Shown here: piece by piece, positions 18,216 to 26,830 of the stretch | Numbering within the stretch: position 1 is the first letter of the stretch | How the letters are laid out: each line of letters starts with the position of its first letter | NCBI RefSeq assembly: GCF_002567005.1 | Contig: NZ_NUZU01000029.1 | Span: 1-64,000 of the forward strand | Reading direction: 5' to 3' | DNA: 64,000 bases | Origin: Bacillus sp. AFS073361 | GTDB taxonomy: Bacteria > Bacillota > Bacilli > Bacillales > Cytobacillaceae | The notes under the pieces: model-generated | What the model was told of the DNA's origin: nothing | The model's input: the letters and a program-made list of their open reading frames with translations, nothing else | Databases searched by the model: none | Translations under genes and position numbers: made by a program

Positions 18216-19055
18216 ATGATAAAAGAATCCCCTTTACAATTTGATTTTGAAAAGCTGTGGAAAGAAGGCATGTTAGACTGGCATGGCAAGATGCCAGAAC
18301 GAATGATCGATGATGAGCTGGAAGAAGCATTTTGGGCTCAGTCCATGAAGAAAAAAACATACAAGCAAACAGATGACTATGCAAAAAAAATCTACGAAAA
18401 AATGAAACCGCATATCCCGCAAAATTCATCTTGTATTGAAATGGGGCCGGGATGGGGCAACTATACCTTCCAACTCTGTCAGGATGTCAAAAGTTTAACG
18501 TTAGTGGATGGTTCTGAAAGTGTGCTTGCTTATTTACAACAATACTTTGAAAACGATGCAAATGTTCAGTTCGTTCATAGTAAATGGGAAGAAACGCAAA
18601 TTGAGCAGCATGATGTTGTGCTTGGGGTGAACTGCTTTTATCGTATGTATGAAATGAATGCGGCGCTGAAAAAAATGAACAGGCTTGCCAAAAAGCGCGC
18701 CATCATTGGCGTAACAACAGGACCTATTCAGCCGCATTACGTTATTTTAGATGAGCAGTTTGGCTATGACATTAAATATCCCCGCCGTGATTATATTACC
18801 ATCGTCAATATGCTGTATCAGTTAGGAATTTATGCAAATTGTGAAATGCTCAAGCTGGAGCGTGAGTATCGTTATGATACATTGCAGCAATTATATGAAG
18901 CACAAAGCAAAAAAATCCTATCACCCCGGTTTGATATGACACATGTCAAAGCATCACTCGAACGCTTCATTGTAATAGATGATGGCCAATATGTGTACCG
19001 ACACCCATTCTATGCAGCGATCATTAGTTGGGAGCCTCGGGTTTTACATGACTAA
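18216..19055 (+). CDS. Class I SAM-dependent methyltransferase of unknown substrate
   Basis: A 279-residue protein with SCIEMGPGWGNYTFQL at about residues 68-83, a standard SAM-binding motif I. It is followed by LTLVDGSES (motif II acidic residue) and DVVLGVNCFYRM. The N-terminal part is charged and rich in aromatic residues; the C terminus has no recognised domain. It is not one of the known cobalamin methyltransferases but sits between cobO and cbiX on the same strand, so it may be co-transcribed with them. RBS GAGGAG precedes ATG 18216. Confidence 0.7.
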   Translation: MIKESPLQFDFEKLWKEGMLDWHGKMPERMIDDELEEAFWAQSMKKKTYKQTDDYAKKIYEKMKPHIPQNSSCIEMGPGWGNYTFQLCQDVKSLTLVDGSESVLAYLQQYFENDANVQFVHSKWEETQIEQHDVVLGVNCFYRMYEMNAALKKMNRLAKKRAIIGVTTGPIQPHYVILDEQFGYDIKYPRRDYITIVNMLYQLGIYANCEMLKLEREYRYDTLQQLYEAQSKKILSPRFDMTHVKASLERFIVIDDGQYVYRHPFYAAIISWEPRVLHD

Positions 19056-19148
19056 GTTCCGTTTTGCATTACTAAAATATCGGGGGCGCTGTTGCTATAA
19101 CAAAGAGACATAGGGTGTACAAGGGATAGAAGAGGGGGAGGTCACTTT

Positions 19149-20348
19149 ATGACAACATGGAATTTAACGCAAATGCAGCGTCACTTACTCATTTGCAATG
19201 GGGCAACCTGTATGGGAGCAGGAGCTGAAGAGGTCACGCAGCAAATTCGTGATGAGATCCGTAAAAACCGTTTGGATGAACATATTCATACATCGCGTAC
19301 ACGCTGTAACGGCCGCTGTAAAGATAAATGCGTCGTAATTGATTACCCAAAAGGGACATGGTATTCGGTTCAACATGAAGAAACCGCTCGTGATCTTGTT
19401 CATGAAGCAGTTGAACAAGATGCGATTATTTATTCAATGGAGCACGGTGTGCGAAAACGGAGCGAAGACCGCATAAAAGGAATTGAAAAATACAGAAAAG
19501 GTAATGGACCGGTGAAAAAAGCTGTATTATTTGTTGGACATGGCAGCAGGCTGGAGGCAGGGAATACAGAGGTTCGCGAATTTGTCGGGCAAATGACAGA
19601 ATACATTGATCCAGCCCTTTTAGTTGAAACATGTTTTTTAGAATTTGCATCACCAAATATTGAAGATGGGATTCAGTTGTGTGTTGAAAAAGGTGCAGAT
19701 GAAATCCATGTAATTCCCATCATTTTATTACATGCAGGACATTCAAAACTGCACATTCCTGCAGAAATAGAACATGCTAAAGAGCATTTCCCGGATGTTC
19801 GATTTACCTATGGCCAAACGATTGGTATTCATGAGGAAGTCTTTGAAATTTTAAAAACAAGACTGACTGAAGCAGGTTTTGATGTAGATCAAAAGCATGA
19901 GGATACGGCTATTCTATTAATTGGACGAGGCGGCAGCGATCCATATGCTAATGGTGATTTTTATAAAATCAGCAGATTATTGTGGGAGAAATTAAATGTA
20001 CCTATTGTTGAAAGTGCCTTTATGGGGGTAACGACGCCAACTGTGGAGGATGGGATGGAAAGGTGCATTAAATTAGGCGCAAAAAAAATCATCATGCTGC
20101 CGTATTTTTTATTTACGGGAATTTTAATGAAAAGAATGAATAATTTGGCCGAACAGTTTAAAGAGTCTTATCCGCATATATCAATTGATATCGCTCAGTA
20201 TTTTGGCTATCATCCAAAGTTAAGAACGGTACTGTTAGAACGTATGAATCAGGCCTTAAACGGCACTTCGACTGGAATGCTAGATTTAGAAAATTTCCGT
20301 AAATATGCGGAAGAACATGGGTATGAACATCATCATCACCATAATTAG
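19149..20348 (+). CDS. cbiX: CbiW-CbiX fusion: [2Fe-2S] ferredoxin plus sirohydrochlorin cobaltochelatase
   Basis: A 399-residue protein. Residues 1 to about 95 are a thioredoxin-like [2Fe-2S] ferredoxin with Cys16, Cys21, Cys53, Cys57 and Cys61 (CNGATC and CNGRCKDKC). From residue 120 comes a two-lobed CbiX: LFVGHGSRLEAGN and HAGHSKLHIPAE with metal-binding histidines, then ILLIGRGGSDPYANGD and LPYFLFTGILMKR. It ends in a His-rich tail, EHHHHHN. It inserts Co2+ into sirohydrochlorin, the committed step of the anaerobic route. In P. megaterium, as I recall, CbiW and CbiX are separate proteins and CbiX itself carries the Fe-S centre. RBS AGGGGGAGG precedes ATG 19149. Confidence 0.9.
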   Translation: MTTWNLTQMQRHLLICNGATCMGAGAEEVTQQIRDEIRKNRLDEHIHTSRTRCNGRCKDKCVVIDYPKGTWYSVQHEETARDLVHEAVEQDAIIYSMEHGVRKRSEDRIKGIEKYRKGNGPVKKAVLFVGHGSRLEAGNTEVREFVGQMTEYIDPALLVETCFLEFASPNIEDGIQLCVEKGADEIHVIPIILLHAGHSKLHIPAEIEHAKEHFPDVRFTYGQTIGIHEEVFEILKTRLTEAGFDVDQKHEDTAILLIGRGGSDPYANGDFYKISRLLWEKLNVPIVESAFMGVTTPTVEDGMERCIKLGAKKIIMLPYFLFTGILMKRMNNLAEQFKESYPHISIDIAQYFGYHPKLRTVLLERMNQALNGTSTGMLDLENFRKYAEEHGYEHHHHHN

Positions 20349-20444
20349 AGGGTAGGCAACTGGTATTGTATACTCATTTTGATTTTGGCTCGTGCCCTGG
20401 GCTGGTCGGAAATTAAATCAAGAAATGTTAGGAGTTCAAAGAAA

Positions 20445-21965
20445 ATGGCGAAAGCTCTTAAACTGATGTTTCAAGGTACCAATTCTGATGTCGGCAAAAG
20501 TGTCGTCGTGACGGCCTTTTGCCGTATATTCGCCCAGGATGGATATAAAACGGTTCCTTTTAAATCGCAAAATATGGCCTTAAACTCTTATATCACAGTT
20601 GACGGAAAAGAGATAGGAAGAGCACAGGGGGTCCAGGCCGAAGCAGCAGGGATTCAGGCGACAACTGATATGAATCCGATTCTGATCAAACCGAATCGGG
20701 ATAACCAATCCCAAATTGTGGTCCATGGAAAACCGTATAAAAATATGGAAGCCAGTGCGTATCGCAAGGAATTCTTTCAAACGGGTATTGAGCTTATTAA
20801 AGAATCGCTTGTTGTTCTGTCAGAAAAGTATGAACGTATTGTCATTGAAGGGGCGGGCAGTCCTGCCGAGATTAATCTGAATGACAGGGAAATGGTCAAT
20901 ATGCGGGTTGCAAGTATGGCTGACGCCCCTGTGATTTTGATTGGGGATATCGAGAAAGGCGGAGTCTTTGCCAGTTTAGTAGGAACCCTTCTGCTAATGG
21001 AGCCTGAAGACCGTGCCCGTGTCATTGGCGTCATCATTAATAAATTCCGCGGCGATATTCGGCTCCTGGAACCTGGATTAATGTGGTTTGAGGAATATAC
21101 AGGTAAACCAGTTCTCGGTGTGATTCCATATTTGCAAAATTTAAATATCGATGCCGAGGATTCAGTTATTTTAAATCAATATACATCTGTCCAAAATACC
21201 GAAAAAGAACTTGATATTGCAGTGGTTCAGTATCCGAAAATTTCCAACTTCACTGATGTGGATCCTTTTTTTGCCGAACCTGATTGCCATGTCCGGTTTA
21301 TTACAAGAGCGGATCAATTACACAATCCAGATTTAGTGATTCTTCCAGGAACTAAGAATACCATCGAGGATTTGCTCTTTTTAAGAAAAAGTGGAATATC
21401 CGAGAAAATCGTGGAATTACAGAAAAAGAACCAAACCGTGCTATTTGGAGTCTGCGGCGGCTATCAAATGCTTGGCGAAAAAATCGAGGACCCGTTGGCA
21501 ATCGAGTCACTCCACCAAGAAATCGAAGGTCTTGACTTACTGCCCATTCGGACGACGATTACAAAAGACAAGACAACCGTATTATCAAACGGGCTCTTAA
21601 GTCTTTACGGCAAACATTTCAACGTGTCAGGTTATGAGATTCATATGGGAGAAACAAAGAAGACCAGAGAATCCAATGGGCTCATTGAAACACAAGGCCG
21701 ATCAGATGGCTGTAAAACGTCAGATGAAAGGATCATTGGCACATACTTTCATGGGATTTTTCATAATGATGAATTTCGTAAGGAGCTATTGAATCAGATT
21801 CGCCAAACAAAGGGATTGGCACCTATTAATCAGCGGGTATCTTTTAATCAATTGCGTGAAGAAGCGTTTGATTTGTTAGCGGATCATGTAAGGGCACACG
21901 TAAAACTTGATTTGATTGAACAAAAAATGAATGAATTCAAAAAAAGGGGATTACACAATGAATGA
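20445..21965 (+). CDS. cobQ: Cobyric acid synthase
   Basis: A 506-residue amidotransferase (CobQ/CbiP). ATG 20445 is preceded by GGAG at 20431; the frame is open further upstream but without an RBS. The ATPase motif MFQGTNSDVGKSVV, then KSQNMALNSYIT and IEGAGSPAEINL, are diagnostic, as is the glutaminase nucleophile in LFGVCGGYQMLGE. It amidates side chains b, d, e and g of adenosylcobyrinate diamide. It follows cbiX by about 100 nt without a terminator. Confidence 0.95.
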   Translation: MAKALKLMFQGTNSDVGKSVVVTAFCRIFAQDGYKTVPFKSQNMALNSYITVDGKEIGRAQGVQAEAAGIQATTDMNPILIKPNRDNQSQIVVHGKPYKNMEASAYRKEFFQTGIELIKESLVVLSEKYERIVIEGAGSPAEINLNDREMVNMRVASMADAPVILIGDIEKGGVFASLVGTLLLMEPEDRARVIGVIINKFRGDIRLLEPGLMWFEEYTGKPVLGVIPYLQNLNIDAEDSVILNQYTSVQNTEKELDIAVVQYPKISNFTDVDPFFAEPDCHVRFITRADQLHNPDLVILPGTKNTIEDLLFLRKSGISEKIVELQKKNQTVLFGVCGGYQMLGEKIEDPLAIESLHQEIEGLDLLPIRTTITKDKTTVLSNGLLSLYGKHFNVSGYEIHMGETKKTRESNGLIETQGRSDGCKTSDERIIGTYFHGIFHNDEFRKELLNQIRQTKGLAPINQRVSFNQLREEAFDLLADHVRAHVKLDLIEQKMNEFKKRGLHNE

Positions 21966-22998
21966 TCTAAAAACGACGATTCCACCTCTGGATGCAGAAA
22001 TGGGTCAAAAGGTCCGTGAGTATATCGATATTTTAACCAAACCTCCAGGCAGTTTAGGCAGATTGGAAGAATTGGCGATACAACTGGCGGAAATGACTTC
22101 CGAAGCCTTTCCTGTCGTGTCGCCTCCTGGTGTAATTGTGTTTGCCGCGGATCATGGAGTGTCCGAAGAAGGGGTATCTGCTTACCCGCAGGAAGTGACC
22201 GCGCAAATGGTAATGAACTTTTTAAACAGCGGTGCTGCGATTAATGTCTTTAGCAGACAAATTGGAGCGATGTTTGAGGTAGTCGATATTGGTGTCGCCG
22301 CTGATATCGAGGCGGACGGTGTCGTGCAACGGAAGATTCGTTACGGAACAAGAAATTTTTGCAAGCACAATGCGATGACAAGAGAAGAAGTGGAAAAAGC
22401 GATCACCGTTGGCTATGAACGGGCTGAACATATGATTAAGCATGGATGCAAATGTTTAATTCTTGGTGAAATGGGAATCGGCAATACGACACCAAGCAGT
22501 GCCATACTAGCCGTTTTAAGCGGTCAGGACATCCGTACGCTTGTTGGACGGGGAACAGGGATTGCACCTGAAAAAATCAGCCATAAGCAAGATGTTATTT
22601 CCAGAGCACTAATGGAAAGAAATCCTGACCGGAACGATCCGATCGATATTTTAATCAAAATAGGCGGCTTGGAAATTGCGGGAATGACGGGTGCAATGCT
22701 AGCGGCAGCGGCAAACAGGATTCCGATTTTGGTCGACGGGTTTATCTGCACCGTTTCAGCACTACTGGCAAAGGAAATGTGCGAGACTGCAAGTGATTAT
22801 ATGATTGCTGGACATCAGTCCGTGGAACCGGGACACAAAATAGCCCTTCAGTTATTAAGAAAGAAGCCGCTTGTTGATCTGGATTTGCGTTTAGGGGAAG
22901 GAAGCGGGGCAGCGATTGCCTTCCCAATCTTACAGGCAGCCACATTAATGCTGAAGGAAATGGCCACGTTTACATCGGCAGGTATTTTAATAGAGTAG
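21958..22998 (+). CDS. cobT: Nicotinate-nucleotide:dimethylbenzimidazole phosphoribosyltransferase
   Basis: A 346-residue CobT. LTKPPGSLGRLEELAIQLA near the N terminus, VFAADHGVSEEGVSAYP, GEMGIGNTTPSSAI and the C-terminal RLGEGSGAAIAFPI (catalytic Glu) are all conserved. It activates the lower-ligand base as its alpha-ribotide. ATG 21958 overlaps the cobQ stop by 8 nt and has AAGGGGA upstream. Confidence 0.95.
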   Translation: MNDLKTTIPPLDAEMGQKVREYIDILTKPPGSLGRLEELAIQLAEMTSEAFPVVSPPGVIVFAADHGVSEEGVSAYPQEVTAQMVMNFLNSGAAINVFSRQIGAMFEVVDIGVAADIEADGVVQRKIRYGTRNFCKHNAMTREEVEKAITVGYERAEHMIKHGCKCLILGEMGIGNTTPSSAILAVLSGQDIRTLVGRGTGIAPEKISHKQDVISRALMERNPDRNDPIDILIKIGGLEIAGMTGAMLAAAANRIPILVDGFICTVSALLAKEMCETASDYMIAGHQSVEPGHKIALQLLRKKPLVDLDLRLGEGSGAAIAFPILQAATLMLKEMATFTSAGILIE

Positions 22999-23015
22999 CG
23001 TAAAGGAGGCTCATC

Positions 23016-23064
23016 ATGACATTTTGCCATTGTTACGGGCCATAGCGAACCGGGGATGGAGAGG
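23016..23064 (+). pseudogene. Possible remnant of a methylase-type gene before pduX
   Basis: A strong Shine-Dalgarno (AAAGGAGG) and an ATG at 23016 open a frame of only nine codons. In the +1-shifted frame the sequence reads HFAIVTGHSEPG, like the FAIVTGH element seen in cobA of this window. It runs directly into the pduX leader. This may be the scar of a deleted cob gene; the stretch is too short to be sure. Confidence 0.3.
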
Positions 23065-23073
23065 AGATTAAAA

Positions 23074-23955
23074 ATGAAACTTGGTAAAGGAAGCTGTAAT
23101 GGGACGTTTGGAGAACTTGTACAAGGGGTCATCGGTGACCGCCCTTTTTTAATCACTCTGCCAATCCCAAGTTTAAGAAGCGAGGCTAGTTTTACCCCAG
23201 ACCCGTCCATTTCCAAAATAAGAGTAGAAGATTCAAAGACAAAAGCCATGAGAGCAGGGGAATTGTTACTCAAACGATTTCACATAAAGGAAGGAGGGCA
23301 TCTTGAAATACACTCCAATATCCCAGCTGGCAAGGGGCTGGCCAGCAGCTCCGCTGATATCACAGCCGCATTAAGAGCCATTTCTGACAGTTATTCTCTT
23401 CCACTGACCAATGAAATGATTTCAACCATTTCCACACAGGTTGAGCCAACAGATGGGGTGATGTATGAAGGGATTGTGGCCTATGATTATTTTAACGGTA
23501 AGCTCTTGGAAAGCTTCGAGGACTTACCTCCGTATATCCTCGTAGGGATAGACCTCGGAGGAACCATCGATACAATCCAATTTAATCAAGTTCGAAAAGC
23601 CTATAGCGGAGAGGATCAAAAGCAATTCTTAGAAGCCTATCATCTGGTGAAAAAAGGTTGTAAGGAAAGAAATTTTGCTGATATTTGCAAGGCAGCTACG
23701 ATAAGTGCACGAGTGAATCAAAAAATATTGCCTAAGCCTGTTTTTCATCATTTAGAAAAAATAGCTGATACCTATCAGGGAGGAACCATTGTGGCCCATA
23801 GTGGAACGGTCGCGGGTATTTTACTAGATCATAATATCCCAAATCGCGATAAGGTGGTATCACATCTATTACGGGAAATATCGATTGCTTTCGTGAACTC
23901 GAATCTAAGACTTTTTCAATATGATAGCTATGAAAGAATAATAGTTTACGACTAA
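23074..23955 (+). CDS. pduX: PduX-like L-threonine kinase (GHMP family)
   Basis: A 293-residue GHMP kinase. The N terminus MKLGKGSCNGTFGELVQG resembles PduX, and the ATP-binding GHMP motif IPAGKGLASSSADITAA is at about residues 84-100. PduX phosphorylates L-threonine to supply the aminopropanol phosphate linker of the nucleotide loop via CobD. Location directly after cobT supports this role. ATG 23074 has GAGGAG at 23061; an in-frame ATG at 23056 lies before that site. No terminator is visible after it. Confidence 0.85.
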   Translation: MKLGKGSCNGTFGELVQGVIGDRPFLITLPIPSLRSEASFTPDPSISKIRVEDSKTKAMRAGELLLKRFHIKEGGHLEIHSNIPAGKGLASSSADITAALRAISDSYSLPLTNEMISTISTQVEPTDGVMYEGIVAYDYFNGKLLESFEDLPPYILVGIDLGGTIDTIQFNQVRKAYSGEDQKQFLEAYHLVKKGCKERNFADICKAATISARVNQKILPKPVFHHLEKIADTYQGGTIVAHSGTVAGILLDHNIPNRDKVVSHLLREISIAFVNSNLRLFQYDSYERIIVYD

Positions 23956-24082
23956 AAATTGTGATAACTTGGTATGAATAGAGTATACATATAAAAATCA
24001 AGTAGCATCAATAGGTAATTTGTTTGTTAAGAGGAGGACGTTATTAAAAAGTGAGTAATGAAAAAGTAAAGGAGAGGTGTTT

Positions 24083-24907
24083 TTGAAAAAATATATATGT
24101 GAAACTTGTGGAGTTCAGTATTCAAGTTCAATCGAAGCACCAAAACAATGTTTGATTTGCGAGGAAGAAAGACAATTTGTTAGTTCCAAAGGACAGGTGT
24201 GGACCACATTAGAAAAGCTGATAAAGGTCGGTACATATAGTAATATCATTGAGCTCCAAGAAGAAGGATTACATAGCATAAAGACGAATCCAAGTTTTGG
24301 AATTGGACAGTCATCTTACCTTGTAAAAGATAGACATTACAACTTATTGTGGGATTGTATTACATATATTGATCCATCAACCATTTCACATATTAACAAA
24401 TTAGGCGGAATTGATGCTATTGCTTTATCACATCCCCATTATTACTCTAGTCAAGTAGAATGGGCTGAAGCATTCGATGCACCAATTTATATTCACGAAG
24501 ATGATAAAGAATGGGTGACAAGACCCAGCGAGAAAATTATTTTTTGGTCTGGAGAATCGAAAGAATTGCAGGAAGGCCTTATCCTTCATAGAATCGGAGG
24601 ACATTGTAAAGGCGGTACTGTTTTAGAGTGGAAAAATGGAAGCAGTCAAAATGGAATTTTATTGAGTGGAGATATTATACGCGTGGCAGCTGATTGTAAA
24701 TGGGTGAGTTTTATGTATAGTTATCCTAACTTCATTCCCCTGCCCAGTGTAACAGTTGAGAGAATCGCCGATAGGGTAAAAAAATTTACATTTCATCGAT
24801 TATACGACGCATTTCATCGCATTATTAAAGATGAAGCCGATTTGGTCGTTAATAGGTCAGCGAAAAGGTACATTGAAGCACTAAATGGAACACTATTTAA
24901 TTCTTAA
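24083..24907 (+). CDS. MBL-fold metallo-hydrolase-like protein with N-terminal zinc ribbon
   Basis: A 274-residue protein starting at TTG 24083 behind GGAGAGG. Residues 6-26 hold CETC and CLIC 14 residues apart, a rubredoxin-like zinc ribbon. The remainder looks like a metallo-beta-lactamase fold: ALSHPHYYSSQVEW, IGGHCKGGT and LLSGDII. The classical HxHxDH motif is reduced to HPHYY, so metal binding differs from standard members. The function is unknown. It stands alone between pduX and a broken kinase gene. Confidence 0.7.
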   Translation: MKKYICETCGVQYSSSIEAPKQCLICEEERQFVSSKGQVWTTLEKLIKVGTYSNIIELQEEGLHSIKTNPSFGIGQSSYLVKDRHYNLLWDCITYIDPSTISHINKLGGIDAIALSHPHYYSSQVEWAEAFDAPIYIHEDDKEWVTRPSEKIIFWSGESKELQEGLILHRIGGHCKGGTVLEWKNGSSQNGILLSGDIIRVAADCKWVSFMYSYPNFIPLPSVTVERIADRVKKFTFHRLYDAFHRIIKDEADLVVNRSAKRYIEALNGTLFNS

Positions 24908-25015
24908 TGCGTTAATTATTTAAGCGATAGACTAAAAAAAACAGAAGATTGACACTTATCTAAATGATATATAAAATATTTTTATATATTAGAAGAATAA
25001 GATTGGGGCAATGAC

Positions 25016-25153
25016 ATGATTAAAACTGAGATGAACAACGTTGTAACTCTATGTCAGCTTCACACAGACCTATCGGAACAAGATATACAAAAGATTCAAG
25101 ATGTGGTTCAAAACCTGCAATTAATTGCCGATTTAAATCAAGCAAATTTATAA
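25016..25153 (+). pseudogene. Truncated histidine kinase N-terminal domain
   Basis: ATG 25016 opens 45 codons containing LCQLHTDLSEQDIQKI and LQLIADLNQANL. This is the start of the N-terminal sensor domain of PdtaS-like histidine kinases, which normally continues with about 400 residues. Here TAA stops the frame immediately and no kinase core follows before the TPP riboswitch. It looks like a deletion remnant. Confidence 0.6.
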
Positions 25154-25222
25154 GTAACCCTTCTAAACTTGATGTTTCATGATAAAAAGTATTTGTTAAC
25201 AAGCATAAATACATAAAATAAA

Positions 25223-25251
25223 TTGGCATTGACTGCCTTGACTGATATAAT
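25223..25251 (+). promoter_or_regulatory. Sigma-A-type promoter of the thiamine-precursor operon
   Basis: TTGGCA at 25223 and TATAAT at 25246 with a 17-nt spacer, about 30 nt before the TPP aptamer. Confidence 0.75.
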
Positions 25252-25279
25252 AATAAAATAATAACTGAAATACGATGAA

Positions 25280-25372
25280 ATGTGGGGGAACCGGTGTTGC
25301 CGGTTGAGATTTAGTCCGTGAGACTTATGACCCTTGGAACCTGATCTGGTTGATACCGGCGGAGGGAACATA
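25280..25372 (+). promoter_or_regulatory. TPP riboswitch
   Basis: The THI box: GTGGGGGAACCGG, the TTGAGAT variant of CTGAGAT, ACCCTTGGAACCTGATCTGG and TGATACCGGCGGAGGGAA. A terminator follows at 25401. It should switch off uptake of the pyrimidine precursor when thiamine pyrophosphate is plentiful. Confidence 0.95.
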
Positions 25373-25400
25373 TTCTTAAACAATTAATTGTTTGCTGATA

Positions 25401-25435
25401 TGCACTCAGGTTCTTTGCCTGAGTGCTTTATTTTG
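25401..25435 (+). terminator. TPP riboswitch attenuator
   Basis: GCACTCAGG / CCTGAGTGC stem with a TTTATTTT tail, between the aptamer and thiY. Confidence 0.88.
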
Positions 25436-25530
25436 TTTAAGCAAGTTTTTGCCTTCTAACCAACACTAAGGTTTCGCTCTATTTCATTTGTTTCACTTTA
25501 GATTTTATTTTACATATGGAGGGATACAAC

Positions 25531-26526
25531 ATGAAGAAATGGCTAGTACTACTCCTTTCAGTCCTTCTAGTGACTGGATGCAGCAGCAAAAAAGAAACAG
25601 AAAACACAAAAGAAAAAAAACAGCCGCTTAAAAAGGTCTCGGTTGTACTGGATTGGACGCCAAATACCAATCATACTGGATTATATGTAGCAAAAGAAAA
25701 AGGATTCTTTAAAAAAGAAGGCTTGGATGTGGATATTATCATGCCGGGTGAGACTGGTGCTGACCAACTAGTCGCTTCTGGCAAGGCGCAGTTTGGTGTA
25801 GGTTACCAAGAAGCGATTACCCAGGCACGGATACAAGGGGTACCGCTCGTATCGATCGCTGCAGTGATTCAGCACAATACATCAGGATTCGCTTCACCAG
25901 CTGGCAAACAGATTCAATCTCCGAAGGATTTTGAAGGAAAAACATATGGTGGATGGGGATCGCCAGTCGAAAAATCTGTCATCACTTCTCTAATGAAAAA
26001 GGAAAACGCTGATGCCAATAAGGTGAAAATCGTGAACATGGGGGATACCGACTTTTTTACGGCTGTGAAACGAGACATCGATTTCGCTTGGATTTACTAT
26101 GGGTGGACTGGTGTAGAAGCAGAGCTTCGTAATGAAAAAATTAATATGGTTTACTTAACAGATTACTCTGACAAACTGGACTACTATACACCTGTTTTAG
26201 AAACAAACGAAAAGATGATTGAAGAGAACCCAGAAACGGTTAAGGCATTCGTAAATGCCGCTGCCAAGGGGTATGAATTTGCCATTAAAAACCCTGATCA
26301 AGCTGCAGATATCCTGATTAAAGCAGCACCGGATTTAGATCCAAAGCTGGTAAAGAAGAGTCAAGAATGGTTGTCTCCGAAATATCAGGATGATGCAAAG
26401 GAATGGGGAATTCAAAAGCAAGAGATTTGGGAAAATTATGCCCAATGGATGTATGAGAATAAACTTCTAGATAAGAAATTAGATGCGAAAAAAGCATTTA
26501 CAAATGAATTTTTACCAAAACAGTAG
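25531..26526 (+). CDS. thiY: ThiY: ABC transporter lipoprotein for a thiamine pyrimidine precursor
   Basis: A 331-residue NMT1/THI5-like substrate-binding lipoprotein. The signal peptide MKKWLVLLLSVLLVTGC ends in a lipobox. The mature part has LDWTPNTNHTGLYVAKEKGF, typical of ThiY, which binds N-formyl-4-amino-5-aminomethyl-2-methylpyrimidine. ATG 25531 has GGAGGG at 25518; an in-frame ATG at 25516 overlaps that site. It is the first gene behind the TPP riboswitch. Confidence 0.92.
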   Translation: MKKWLVLLLSVLLVTGCSSKKETENTKEKKQPLKKVSVVLDWTPNTNHTGLYVAKEKGFFKKEGLDVDIIMPGETGADQLVASGKAQFGVGYQEAITQARIQGVPLVSIAAVIQHNTSGFASPAGKQIQSPKDFEGKTYGGWGSPVEKSVITSLMKKENADANKVKIVNMGDTDFFTAVKRDIDFAWIYYGWTGVEAELRNEKINMVYLTDYSDKLDYYTPVLETNEKMIEENPETVKAFVNAAAKGYEFAIKNPDQAADILIKAAPDLDPKLVKKSQEWLSPKYQDDAKEWGIQKQEIWENYAQWMYENKLLDKKLDAKKAFTNEFLPKQ

Positions 26527-26539
26527 GGGGTAGAAAAAT

Positions 26540-26830
26540 ATGGCGAATTCATTAATCAGCATTCAAATCATCCCGAAAACAAAGGATGGAGAAGACGTCA
26601 TTCCATACGTCGATGAAGCGATTAAAGTCATTGCTGAATCTGGTGTGAAATATGAGGTACACCCGTTAGAAACAACCATGGAAGGCGAACTCCACGAATT
26701 ATTTACGGTGATTTCAAAAATGAATGAACGAATGATTGAAATGGGAAGCAAAAATGTCATTTCTCAAGTGAAAATCCTTTATCAGCCATCTGGCATTGCC
26801 ATGGATGACTTAACGGAGAAATATCGATGA
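26540..26830 (+). CDS. MTH1187/YkoF-type thiamine-binding protein
   Basis: A 96-residue protein of the MTH1187 (DUF77) family: LISIQIIPKTKDGEDVIPYV, YEVHPLETTMEGELHELF. Family members form ferredoxin-like oligomers that bind thiamine or related pyrimidines. Placed between thiY and thiX it is probably a cytoplasmic binding or sensing partner of the transporter. The stop overlaps the thiX start. Confidence 0.85.
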   Translation: MANSLISIQIIPKTKDGEDVIPYVDEAIKVIAESGVKYEVHPLETTMEGELHELFTVISKMNERMIEMGSKNVISQVKILYQPSGIAMDDLTEKYR

